Assembly: GCA_037013495.1 (NCBI GenBank)
Contig: CM072807.1
Coordinates: 4,571,001 to 4,635,000 of the forward strand
Direction of reading: 5' to 3'
DNA from: Hippophae tibetana
Lineage: Eukaryota > Streptophyta > Magnoliopsida > Rosales > Elaeagnaceae
Length of the DNA: 64,000 nucleotides
This document shows positions 34,295 through 46,329 of this stretch, piece after piece. A program made the position numbers and the translations under genes. Under the pieces are notes generated by a model. The model was not told where the DNA came from and ran no database searches. It saw nothing but the letters and a program-made list of their open reading frames with translations. Numbering within the stretch: position 1 is the stretch's first letter; each line of letters opens with the position of its first letter.

Positions 34295-37200
34295 TCAGAT
34301 ACTGTAAACTAAGTCAGCCTCGTCTACGGTTGTTACCTTTTTGCTACGCTTGTAAATAGAAATATACTTGACACCGCCAAGAAGGGAAGAAACATCAAAT
34401 TCATTGCCCACCTTTTTAACTTCTGAAACTTTTTGAGGACCATACTGACGAAGAATCTGCAAAACCTCCTTCATGGAAGGCCGACTCGTATGTACTGTGC
34501 TTGTGCAGATGAGTCCTAGTTTAAACACAGCAGTCATCTCTTCTAAGAAGCAGGATTTCTTAATATCCTCATCAAAAACATCAGGAATAGATTTCTCTTC
34601 ACTATAGTACCGCCATGCCCACTCTGCTAGATTCATTTTCTCTTCTCCGTTATTTGGTTCTTTTCCGGTTGTCAGCTCTAGGAGTACAACCCCAAAGCCA
34701 TAGACATCAACCTTCTCATTGATATTTGTTGTATAAGCATACTCTGCAGTCAAATAATTGAAACAAATTTAGTTATTCATTGAGATAAAATATACTTGTT
34801 CAAATGAAAAATGATTTTCGTTTAAAGTTCTGTTTGTTTATGCTTTGGACCCTTAAAAACGCTTATGAATTAAATAGAACTTTTTCCGTAAGGGTTTTCA
34901 AGGGCTCAGCAAGCACATTTTGTGCTTCCTAACATGCATACACAAATTTTATGTTTTTTTTTAAAAGCATTATCTTATAAAACCACTTTTAAGTGCATAA
35001 ATCACTTTTATGGTAAGTACAAACAAATAGACATAAAAGGTATTACCTGGAGCAAAGTAGCCAAAAGAGCCAGCAAGAGCAGACATAGTATTTGGATCTT
35101 CATGCTTGTTTAATATCTTGGCCAGCCCAAAATCTGCTATACATGCCTTGAATTGACAATCCAACAAGATATTGCTAGACTTAACATCTCTGTGAATGAT
35201 TGGAGGAGAGCAATCATGATGCATATAACATAAACCTTGTGCAGCTCCTATTGCAATCTCTAATCTCTTTGGCCAGTCTAAAACAACATAGTGTGCTAAA
35301 CCCATCCCAGGATTTGATCTTCTTCTTTTACTATGAAGCCACATATCCAAGCTTTGATTTTCCCTGTATTCATAAACAAGAAGTTTTGAATTCTCACTTG
35401 AAATACAACACAACAATTTCACAATGTTGGAATGCCTCATTGTGCCCAATATCTCAACTTCTGCTAAGAACTCTTTTTCTAGCTTCTCGTCCCATTTTCT
35501 ATTATTCAAAATCCTTTTTACAGCAACGAATCCATCAAGAGAGTTAGTGTCAATTCTGTATACTTTCCCTGACCCTCCACTTCCAACGAGATGGTTTTCG
35601 TTCAAATTCCATAAAACGTTGTATTTTGCAAAATTCAATCTCTGGAAGGAAGTAAGCTTCCATGATACCAAGTCTTCCTTGTGTGTTTTTGTCCTCAATT
35701 TTCTGACCACATAAAAGGTCAATGCAATAGTGGCTAGAAAAATAGTAATGGCAGGAACTAGGATAATAACAAGGATTTTTGTTGAAAGTTTTTTGGCTTC
35801 ATGTTGTTTTTTGTCACAAGTTGGAAGGTTGAGATTTTGGGTATCAGAACATAGATTTGAATTGTCCAAAAAACTAGTTTCATATACAAGGTTATCAAAC
35901 TCATATGGGATTTTACCAAACAGTTTATTGGAAGATAAGTTGAGGAAATTAAGCTTCAAATTGCCAAGTTGAGGAGAGATTTCACCTGATAATTGATTTC
36001 CTGCTAAGTCCAAATAAAGCAGGTTATGTAAAGAAGCAAAAGCAGTTGGAATCTGCCCTTCAAGCTCATTTCTTGAGAGGTTCAGAGTATTTAAAGACTT
36101 CCATGAGAGGATTTTTGATGGTAATGGACCCGAAAGCCGATTATCATCAAGAAATAAAGTTGCTAACTGGGAAAGGCTTGTCAGTTCAATTGGAATCTGC
36201 CCAGAAAACAGATTTCTACTAGCTTTGAAAACTATCAAACTTGACCATGTGGAGACTCCTTCGGGAATTTTCCCAGAAAACTTGTTGTTACTAAGCTCAA
36301 GCCTTGACATATTCCAAGCCAACTTGTTTGGAAGTTGACCAGAGAAAGAGTTGTCACTTAACATCAAGGTGGATAAATTCAAAGCTGTCCAAAGGCTTAA
36401 AGGAACTTCACCTGAAAAATTGTTATTGTAAAGCTGAACAGTACTAAGTGTGTCACAATCTCCAAGTCCTTTTGGCAACTCTCCCCTAAGATTGTTAGAG
36501 AACGCAATAACTCCTAACAAAGCATCATTAAAACATAAATTTTGAGGAAGCTGACCACTTAACTTATTGTTTGACACGTCAAAATCTTCAAGCTTGGAGT
36601 GTAGACCAAAATCTAGTGGCAGAGTACCATTCAACTTGTTGCTAAAAACTCTAAACTCCTTCAAAGTAGGAATTAATCCTAAACTTGCTGGAATCTCCCC
36701 TGTCAATTGATTCAAATACAACCTCAAACGTGTCAAATTCTTTAGCTTCCCAAATTCTTCAGGAATTGAACCAGTCAAGTTGTTAATAGAAATGTCAATA
36801 TCATTCAATCTCAAAGCTTTTATCTTTCTGGGTATTTTACCAGTCAATCTATTGTGAAAAAGATACAACTTGGTTAAATTCTTCAACAAAAATAACCCAC
36901 TTGGAATTTCACCCACAAGATTGTTCATTGAAAGATCAAAGTGCTCTAAGTTCCAAAGAGTATAAAAATTATCTGGAATTTCACCCATCAAATTCATCTG
37001 TGTCATCCAAACATACTTGAGCTTCTTCAAGTTTCCAAACTCTGGAGGTATTAAAGAAGGTAAAAGCAACCCATTATAGCCCATTTCCAGAACCTCAAGA
37101 TTGGACAAATTTCCTATCTCTTTCGGAACAGACCCATTTAACAAATTCCCAAATAAAGTTAAAGTTTTCAAGTCCGGAAACCGGCTGATGGCCGCGGGTA

Positions 37201-37684
37201 TATCGCCGGAGAAATTGTTGCCTCCGAGAGATAAAAATTGAAGCTTTGACATGTTATCTATATCTTCTGGTATTTGACCAACAAAATAGTTTTGTGAAAG
37301 GTCAAGATGTTGAAGCTTAGAACAATTGTATAGAACTCTAGGGAACTCTCCAGGAATGTAATTCCAAGCCAAGTTCAGTACAGTGAGGTTCTTAAGGTGG
37401 CACATTGTAGTCGGAATTTTCGCCGTTATGTTCTTGTCACTGAGTATTATTCCGGTAACCAAACCGTCGTAGCATATAATTTCCGGCCAATCACACGGTG
37501 AGGATGATGAATTCCATGACTCCATAGACGGTGGATTTCCCCACTGCTGCTTAAGGCCTAAGAGGACTGATTGTTCGGTATTTGGTAGTTGCGGAATTAC
37601 GACAAAGGGTATGGACAGAAGGACAAATACGAAGAGTAGTAAAGTGGTTTTGGGAATTGAGATGGGTATTTTGGACATTTCCAT
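34295..37684 (-). CDS. HSL3: LRR receptor kinase of subfamily XI, HSL3-like
   Basis: Plasma-membrane peptide receptor kinase. Exon 1 is 35047-37684 and exon 2 is 34295-34743, split by a 303 base intron inside a codon (P|E of FAPEYAYT); the product is 1028 residues. In order: signal peptide (about 1-32, TTLLLFVFVLLSIPFVV), LRR N-cap with SSPCDWPEIIC, about 20 leucine-rich repeats, CDKKQHEAKK, a transmembrane segment at about 636-660 (ILVIILVPAITIFLATIALTF), then the kinase. Kinase motifs are GSGGSGKVYRI, VAVKRI, IIHRDVKSSN (about 831), DFGLAKI (about 852), GSFGYFAPEYAY and RPSMKEVLQILRQYGPQK. Gene architecture and sequence match Arabidopsis At5g25930 (HSL3) as I recall it, reported as the receptor for CTNIP/SCREW stress peptides. 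Both domains look intact and HRD/DFG are present, so an active kinase is expected. Two tandem W-box cores lie upstream. Confidence 0.93.
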
Positions 37685-37856
37685 TTATTTCAGGTCGGTT
37701 CTCCGCCTGTGTTGTCTTACCGGGAAAATATGGCAGTTCAAACATGTGAAAGTAGGGAAGACGTGATTTTTATTTGTTGGAACTTGTTTAAACGACATTG
37801 AAATTTGATATAATTACAGTAATATCACTTGGGCAGTTGGGCTGGTGAGGTGTGGT

Positions 37857-37870
37857 AGTCAAGTAGTCAA
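37857..37870 (-). promoter_or_regulatory. Tandem W-box cores upstream of HSL3
   Basis: TTGACT occurs twice on the minus strand (37857-37862 and 37865-37870), about 175-185 bases before the HSL3 start codon. TTGAC[CT] is the core site of WRKY factors, common in immune-receptor promoters. Confidence 0.45.
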
Positions 37871-40800
37871 GTAGTGAACTCCTAATTTTGAGTTTTGTTC
37901 AAACAACGATTATTATATTGATTGCGATTGGCTAATAGTAATTTAGGAACAAACCAGAAATAAAAAATACAATAATTAGCTTTTTGTTTATTTATTTTTG
38001 AGCAAAATATGTTTTATGTGCATGATCTTTTGGACGGTTTAAATTTGCTCTAGAAAATTTTACCAAATTACCAAATAATTCATTTATTATTATTATTTTC
38101 AAAAAGTTAGGAGACTCATAATTTCTTATAAATTATATCATATTACATTATTATCTTTTATATTATTGTAAAACATTACCGTTACCTCATACACAATTAC
38201 AATTAACTCTAAAAATAGTACAAATTAATCATAATATTTTTAAATTTGATGAATTTAATCTAATATTATAATTTTTTATTAAATTAATTTAACAAAATTT
38301 TATTTAATTGTAATTAAATTTGATTTTTTAATTCATTTAGTTACTAGTTTACTTCAAAAAGCATAATGTAAAATATAATTGTTAATTTGATAAAATTTAT
38401 AACTTTGTGATGGAATTTGTAATTATATAATTATTATGTATAATATCATTAAATAAATTTTACAATAATTAAAATTTTGGATTAAATTTATCAAATTTAA
38501 AAATATTAACAACTAAATTATATGAATTAGAATGTTAGATATTAAATTTTAATATTTTATACATATTAGGTATCAAATATATAAATAAACCTAACAATTA
38601 TCATTATTCTAAGAATAAACATATTTTTTTATAGAAAATAACTTATTTTTTTGAAATAAGGTGAAGGATTTGTTTATCACCAAAATATGCATTAAATGAT
38701 AGAAAAGTTTTCAAACTAAAAAAACAAAAATTAACACTTGTTTCTCGAACTTATAAAAGTTAACATTTAAATTTTATTTTGGTATGTCAAATGAAAAGGA
38801 TAAAATAGAATTTAAATATTAATTTAAAAAAATTTGGTAAACAAATATAACTTTTTTTACCAATGAAAATACCAATAAAATGCTTTACTCTTTGAAATAA
38901 CAATACTACTTACGTACCTATAGAAATTCAAAATCCAAACCTCATTGTTCTAACAAATCTCTAGTTATGACTACACATGACATATTCAAAATAAATTATT
39001 GTTAAAAGGAATGAGATCTATTATTTGTTTTTATCTATTTATTTGTACTTATTTTTAAAACTTAAATGTTAATTTTTACATTATATATGTGTGTGGTGAA
39101 TTTAAAATTATTAATAGAAAATCATATTTAACTCTTACATATTTTTTTAAACAAAATTTGTGACATAACGAGGATTATTTTTTTAACGAAAAAAAACATA
39201 TATATCTCGTATTTTTTAATATTAGTCCAACATTTGCTTTTATATTATAATAAAAAAATCTATATATATTATGTATTAAAAATTAAATTTTATTTATATA
39301 TAAAATATACTATATAATCAAACCAAAAATATACATAATGTTACTTTATTTTGATAAATTTAACATATTATTAACATTACTTAAAATATAATTATATTAT
39401 AGTTACATGTGTTGACATTTTAATTATTTTATATCAATTTTGATATTTTGATAACTATATTTTTTATATTTCAATTTTTTTTATAGATATTTTTCTCTTT
39501 AAGTATTTACTATCCTTGAATATTTTAAAAAAATAAAAAACTCAAAATTTATAAAAAAAATCTAAAATATTAAAAAATAATAATAATAAAGTTATTAAAA
39601 TACATTAATTTACGCACCAACGTTTTTCTGACAATTCACGCACTAACATTCAAGCGGCTGCCCCTATTTATATATTCTTGATGGCCTAGTCCTAACGCAA
39701 TTCCAGAATAAGGAATTTTTCTAGTTAATACTACAGTATATGAAATAACTTTTTAATTATATAAGAAGTTCTAGTTAATAAAAAATTGTTATAATAATAA
39801 TAATTTAAATTTTATAAATATTGTCAATTTAACTTCTTCTTTTATATTACAATAGCATATAGAGGGTGGATTCATACCTTAGATAAACTCAAATATCTTT
39901 ATTCCATTTATATTATTAAATTTTCTCTATTTTTTCACTTTTATTTTGATTTTCTGTTATGTTTTTCTCTAATTAAAATAATATGTATTATTAATGTAAA
40001 TTTAACTTGAATGTGATAATTCTTTTTGTTGGAAACTTGCATAATTGAATCAAAATATATTTTATGGAGTAACCCAATATTTTTTTTAAAGAAAATTATT
40101 TAGTTCGGTACAAAGAAAAAGGGTTATGAAAAAGTTTTTTAAGTGTATTAAATATATTAAATTTGTAATAAATATGAAATGATCACGTGATAAATTGTGA
40201 TTGAAAATTATAATTAGGCTCACAAATTTATATCTCATAAGAATGCCATATTAGTTTTTTTTTTATGAATTTGTTTTATATGGTAGAATATTTTAAATCG
40301 ATAAAAATATAAAATTTTATTTTTTAAAATCAAACATTCATTAGGAACAATCAAATCAAGAATATAAAAAATACTTATCAACATAGTTAATTATTTAAAA
40401 TTATTTGAAGCATATAAGAAAAATCTTTTGTGTGTTTTAATCATAGTTTGATAATTTGACATTAACGAATCTTCATAATTCACTATTTGAGACCTTAAAA
40501 ACTTAAAAAAAACCTTTAAAACAAAAATCAAATTTATTAAAAAATTATGTAAAATAAAACAAAGTATGTTTAATTTATTATTAGAAGTAAATCTATGTAA
40601 ATATAATTATAATTATAACGTGTCATCTAAATTTATGGAAATGTTTGAAATCAATGTCAGTGATCAAACATCAAATGTTGAATTAGAAGCATTATATATG
40701 TAGTTTTGAATAGATTATGGATAGTTCGATCAATCGTGTGTTAATTGAAGAGGTTTTGTCTAATTTTGGATTTTCAATTTTAATAAGACAATTAATTGAA

Positions 40801-43687
40801 GGAGGGGTTGATAGATCGACTCCGTAAATTTTCTTATAAAATGATGAACAAGAACATGAGAATTTACACTTTGGGGCTTAGGTGTGGAAGGAAGTTTGGT
40901 GTTTTTTAGACAACTCTTTGAATATAATCTCCTTTAAGTTATTATTCTTTCTTATTCAATACATCGTAGTATTAGAATCTAAATATATCTTAACTGAAAA
41001 AATTTGAAGCTTTATGATGAGAATAAATAATTGTAATACTATTAAGTAGTATAGATTGTAATTCTTTTTGATTGATAGTCGAATATTATTTGAGTTCTTG
41101 AATTATAGATGTAAGTTCTGTTATTTTGGAAAATAATTATACGTTAAAATTTATTGATTTATCGATTTTTTTATTTGTTTTATTTATTTTGATGATTTTT
41201 AATGTGATTATATTTGTAATTTGTTGTTTATCAATTGATTTCAATTTAGTTTTATTGTGTTCATTATGTGATTGAATAATAAATGATTTATGGAATAACT
41301 CATTTTTTTCATAAAATTAAATAAGATTTGATAAAATCACAACAATAATTGATATTTCACACGCAAGTAAATTATTTTTATACCATAGATAGCTTTAAAA
41401 GCATCAGATTTTTTTTTAGTACAATAGTTGCTTCAATATATTATAAATTTTGTGTCATTATAATATCATGCTTTATTTATTTATAAATATCATTGTAGAA
41501 TTTAGATATATTAATTCTTAACTTCTGGTTTGTAACTTCGTAAAGTTGTTTTAATAATTTAATACCAGGTCCGTAGTGAGTTGTTATATTTTTTAGTATA
41601 TTTAATTACATTTTTTTCTCTCCATTAAATATTTAGTATTTATTTTAAAAATATATATTGATTTTAAATTTTATTAATCATTAATATATATAATAATTTA
41701 ATATATTTTTAATAAAATCTCAACTAAATAATATTATTTATTATTTTTAAAATATATTCATTATTAATTACATTGATTACTTTCTTCCATTCTTATTAAA
41801 TATTTATTTAAAAAAATTATATTAATTTTAAATACAAAGTAATTTGATTCTTCAATCTCCATGAATAATTAATTCTCGGGTAGAGTCAATTCATTTTTAA
41901 AACAGATAAGCGGTGGGCCATCCGAATTAGCCGCCTTATAGGCTTATGATTGCATCTATCTCGTACACTACCAATAGAAACTTGCTTTTAAAAAATTGGA
42001 CGAAAAAGATAATAAATAAATGATGCTTTCTTGAGCTGAACGGTTCAAAATTTCAAATCTTTGAACCAACTAAAAGTCTAAAACATTAAAGCTTCCGTCT
42101 AGAAGGATATAAAGTACATATGCCTCCGAAATTAGCAAAACTAATACAACCTAGATTATATTATATATGTATTGTTTGCATTGTAGTTTATTTTATTATA
42201 CTTTTTAAATTATAGTTTTAAGTTCTGTTAAACCTAGATTACATTAAATTAAGTGATAATCTCTCTTTTTATTTTAATAAATTACCTAATATTTGAGAAA
42301 AGAAAAGACTGTCCTTAGGAGCTACACATCATTATACATCATCATTGTTATCGTTATATTATTTTACTTCTTTGGATGATAATTTTCATTGTACTTTCTA
42401 AAAGATGTATTTTTTCTTCAATAAAAAGTATATTTTTCTTTAAAAGTAATAATTTTTAAAAATAAAATGTTTTTTTATATATAATAGAAAAACATGTTAT
42501 TTATGAACCTTTTTACATCTCAAATACTCGAAGGTTCGTTAAATGACTAGCTCCAAGCCCATGTGATTCTAATTAAAAAATGTAAAAAAATTATTTTATA
42601 TAAATTATGATATTATCTTAATTAATGTTAGAATTAAATATAAATTTAAAAAATAAATTTTATTATTTTAATTAATAATTATCTACTACATCATTTGTAA
42701 TGATACTACCATAATTTGTAACATAAAAAAATATTTTTTTTAAAAGAAGATATTTATTATTAGAGATTCATAAGGTAACATGCCAAAAAAAACTATATTA
42801 CCCTTAGAATTTTTCCATAAATATAGCAATGTTTATATATATCTTATATATTTTATTATTAAAAATTTTAACTTATCATTTCACATTGAATACTATCATT
42901 TAGATTCGTTTAATTTTAAACTTGAATAAATTCAACTCTATTTAATATTATTAAAGTGTTATTTTTATTGTTATAAATTTTAAGAGCGTTATTTTATATA
43001 ATTTATCAAGTTTATCTATGAATGTTGAGGACCGTAAAATAAAAGAGAAAAAATATGTTGGTAATATTTATTTAAAAAAGTTATTAGACACAACCATAGA
43101 TTTGTTTATAAAAAAAATAGTTGTAATGCATTAATTTTAATAAGAGTACACTTTAGTTTCGTATCTATTATTTGTCACAAAATATGTTCGTTAACTTTAA
43201 AAAAAGATAATAAAAAAACATTTTGTAAAATAATGAATTTGTATTCCCCAATTTCAAACTAGACAAACAGGTAATATAAATACATTATTTAACAAAATAG
43301 ATTTTTATGACTTTTTTTATAAAGTTAATAGATTTATGTTGTAACATTTAATAAATAAAAATTTTAAATATTTTTTTATTAAAAGTAACATACTTAAACC
43401 ATCATTCATACTTTATTCGTTATTTATTATCAATAATTATAAAATTTGTTAATTTAACCACGTTAATTATTAATTATAAGTTTATCTTAAAACATAATAA
43501 TAATTAAAAATTAAAATGAAAATAGACAACTATTTTAGAACGAAGCTTTCTTAGTGTAACGTTTTATCGTCTGTTTTTTCAGTTTAACTATAGCAACTCA
43601 CATGAGCCAAGGATATATATATATTCCAAGTAAAAAGATACCTAAATAAACATTTTTAAGCATATATAGCTTCATGGAAAGGGAAAA
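37871..43687. other. AT-rich intergenic DNA with one MITE copy
   Basis: No gene recognised in nearly 6 kb. A MITE relic lies at about 38170-38600. A less AT-rich patch at 41870-42150 (including gcggtgggccatccgaatta) stands out but has no open frame or recognisable RNA. The rest is A/T runs. Confidence 0.5.
38170..38600. mobile_element. MITE relic related to the one at 32095-32527
   Basis: Read on the minus strand, the right part (about 38440-38600) aligns with the left part of the 32095 element, sharing aatttaatccaaaattttaa and the flanking order of shorter blocks. The left part forms an imperfect inverted repeat with it. Ends are too diverged to give a target duplication. Confidence 0.55.
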
Positions 43688-45940
43688 TCATCTAGCAGTT
43701 TCCATATGATCAAGCAATGTTTTATCATTCACACAGCTACTACCTGCAAACAGTTCAACTTGTAAGTTCAAAAGCTAGAAGTTAATGACTTTCCAGTTAT
43801 ACTTAAAAAAAGAAAAAAAGAAAGAATAATCTTGATTACCCTGCATGGTTGAAACTTCAGAGCACCTTAACACGCGTAGCCTCTTCGCTGTGGTTACAAA
43901 CATTCTTCAAAACCACCAAAATTTTCTAGTTAAAACGATGCGCAATCTTATAAAAATATTTTTTTATTATATAGAAATTGATATGATTCTAATAATCTTT
44001 TTCCCACATAATTCTTACAATTTTCTTGATATAGAATTTATATCGATACATAATCTAAGAACTTATTTTTTCATAAATTATATTTTTAACTTCTAATTTT
44101 TCTTTTCAAAATATTGGTCGTTAAGTAATTAATTTCATTTTTAAATTAAAAATCAAATCGAAACTTAATTCTATTTTTATACTAATTTATTATGGTTTTT
44201 GAAACTTACAAAAAAAAAAGTTTTGAAAATCATAGTTAATTTTATTTTCTTTGTTGTGATTTAAAATGAAATGAAATAAGAAAACTTCACTTTTTAACGT
44301 AAGACTTTTTGTTTTTTGTTTTTGTTTTTGTTTCTAATTGAATTAAAAAATTGAAAATTATTTAAAAAAAAAAGAAGCTTAAAAATAGAACTAATCATAA
44401 AACGTTCCATAGCCGGCTACAACTTTCAAAATTAGGATTCAAGAAATATATTATTTTAAATGAGAATTAATTATTTATTCTAGAAATTTGAAACAAATAT
44501 GATACAATTGTCACCCTAATTATGTAAGTCACGGGTGCCTAATAAGCCAAGAAATTGACAAGAGCAAAGGAAGATACTTACTGCCATGGAACATCCCCAA
44601 CAAGTATTCTATCTCCTTCACTATCTTCATAAACCAAAGTATATTCTTCATTTTCATATAAGGACTCAGAGACTGCTTTAGCATTACACCTTTTGTTATC
44701 ATTTTCAGTGGAAGAGTATTTTGTTTGAGCTAATAATTAATAAATATGAAAGGGTAAAGTTAATTAATAAACAAAAAAATCAACCAAAACCCATCAAAAG
44801 CTTCAAAAAGTTATAGCATGCATATATAGAAGATTAATGAGTTAGTAGAAAACCTGCAAGAAGGTCTCTGAAAAGTCCATCAATAGCATAAGATAGTTCT
44901 TGGTAATTATCATAAGCTTTAAGATCAATTTTTCTACCAATTGGGACTCCTTCCATATTTATCTTTACAAACATATGATATTTAGATCCTTCATCAGATT
45001 TTCCTTCACTGTCCTTTTGCATAGCTTCCTTTGATGACTTGGGAGTTGTTTTTGTAAAGTCAATACTGTTGTTAATCACACATTTCCTAGAGGAGCGGAG
45101 AGGTGGCCAACCAACTATAGAGCTAGGTGAACTTCTATTTTTATTGGGATAAAAAAAAAAATTAGTAATTTTTTATCACTCTTTGTCAAAATGATTTTTC
45201 AAAAGGTATTGAAAGAATGACTATAGTTACTTTCTTGTTAAGTGGTTAAAGACAAATTGCATATATAATATGAGATATTTATGAATATAAAATTGTTGTG
45301 TTAAAAATAATTAGTTAATTTTAAATATTAGGTTATTATTTTTTTCTCTAATTTAAATATAATAATATAAATTAAAATGAATTCGGTTATTTCTAAAAAG
45401 AAAATAACTTGTGATGCTAAAAAAGAAAGTGATTAAAGTTGATCATTTGTAAAAGAAAGTGCTTTGAGATGCACTTCATCCAAAGGTATTTGTTTCTCTC
45501 TTGGCTTTGATTTGTGCAGCCTAGAAACAAAGCAATTTCTATAGAAAAGTATATCATAAATAATAGCAAACAAGACTTATATGAGTTTATAAGTGTACGA
45601 ATAATAGTATTGAATTAGTTAACATTTCGAGACATGAGCTTGTGAAACCGCGGGAGTCATTGGGATTATTAAGGAAGTAGACTTTTTCCTTATAAATATA
45701 CAGATTGAGCAGAGATACAAACCTTTTGAGAGAGCAACTGGGTGCAGATTCACAGGGCCATTGAGTGAGAAAAGCCTGTTGAACTATTCTTTCAGAAGAA
45801 AATGGGAGATTTAAGTACTTTGGTTTGGACTCATGGTTAGGAAGACCAAGCCTTAGCTCCAACTTTGGTTGATAATCTGATATAATACAGTTTCTTTTGT
45901 TTTTCCTTGCAATCCACTCTTTGTCCTTTTGGGCTTCCAT
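43688..45940 (-). CDS. Aux/IAA auxin-response repressor, IAA28/IAA26-like
   Basis: Nuclear repressor that binds ARF transcription factors and is degraded when auxin joins it to TIR1/AFB. Exons: 45723-45940, 44854-45134, 44582-44729, 43840-43904, 43688-43743; 768 bases, 255 residues. All four family domains are present. Domain I has the EAR-type LELRLGLP. Domain II has the degron VGWPPLRSSRK. Domains III and IV form the PB1 fold, with KYHMFVKINMEGVPIGRKID (contact lysine), NYQELSYAIDGLF, YTLVYEDSEGDRILVGDVPW (acidic OPCA motif) and MFVTTAKRLRVLR. The start is the first ATG (45938-45940); an upstream in-frame extension begins with TTG. Degron and domain IV are closest to IAA28/IAA26/IAA18 from memory. 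The C-terminal 17 residues (SSCVNDKTLLDHMETAR, exon 5) are not ones I recognise and are the least certain part of the model. Confidence 0.9.
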
Positions 45941-46106
45941 ATTGTAAAGTTGAGCTGTTTCTCTTCCCAAGAAATCAAACAAAGATGTATTTGGAAAAGG
46001 CAGAATTGTTTGTGAATGCAAACTTCTTAGAAGTACTTCAGAGTAAAATAGATTCTGACTTCCGCTTTATCCCAAGTCAACTTCCTCTGTTTTCCTTGAA
46101 GTTTGG

Positions 46107-46150
46107 ATTTATATTAACAAAGGGAAACTGGTAGGAAATTCCTTTGTCTC
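46107..46150 (-). promoter_or_regulatory. Aux/IAA promoter: TATA box and possible AuxRE
   Basis: TATAAAT on the minus strand at 46107-46113 lies about 170 bases before the start codon. Just upstream, TGTCTC on the plus strand at 46145-46150 is the classic auxin response element bound by ARFs. Aux/IAA genes are usually auxin-induced, so this fits, but a six-base match alone is weak. Confidence 0.45.
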
Positions 46151-46329
46151 AATATATTATAACACACTGCTCAAACTCTTTTTTTTAACACACTGCTCAA
46201 AGTCATGAAAACAAAACGTAGATAAAATTTGGTGGACTTTATAAATCAAAAACAAAGAGTTAGTATAGTAACATTGTCACATCACAATTTACATGGATAC
46301 TTACAAAGAGAAATTAATTGGGCTTATAT

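Noticed and set aside
45470-45525. Possible extra Aux/IAA exon (LHKSKPREKQIPLDE) in the first intron
   Set aside because: It has an acceptor-like TTTCTAG, but no donor keeps frame with the next exon, and the direct junction gives a normal spacing between domains I and II.
45941-46021. 27-residue N-terminal extension of the Aux/IAA protein
   Set aside because: It begins with TTG; the first ATG in the predicted leader is at 45940.
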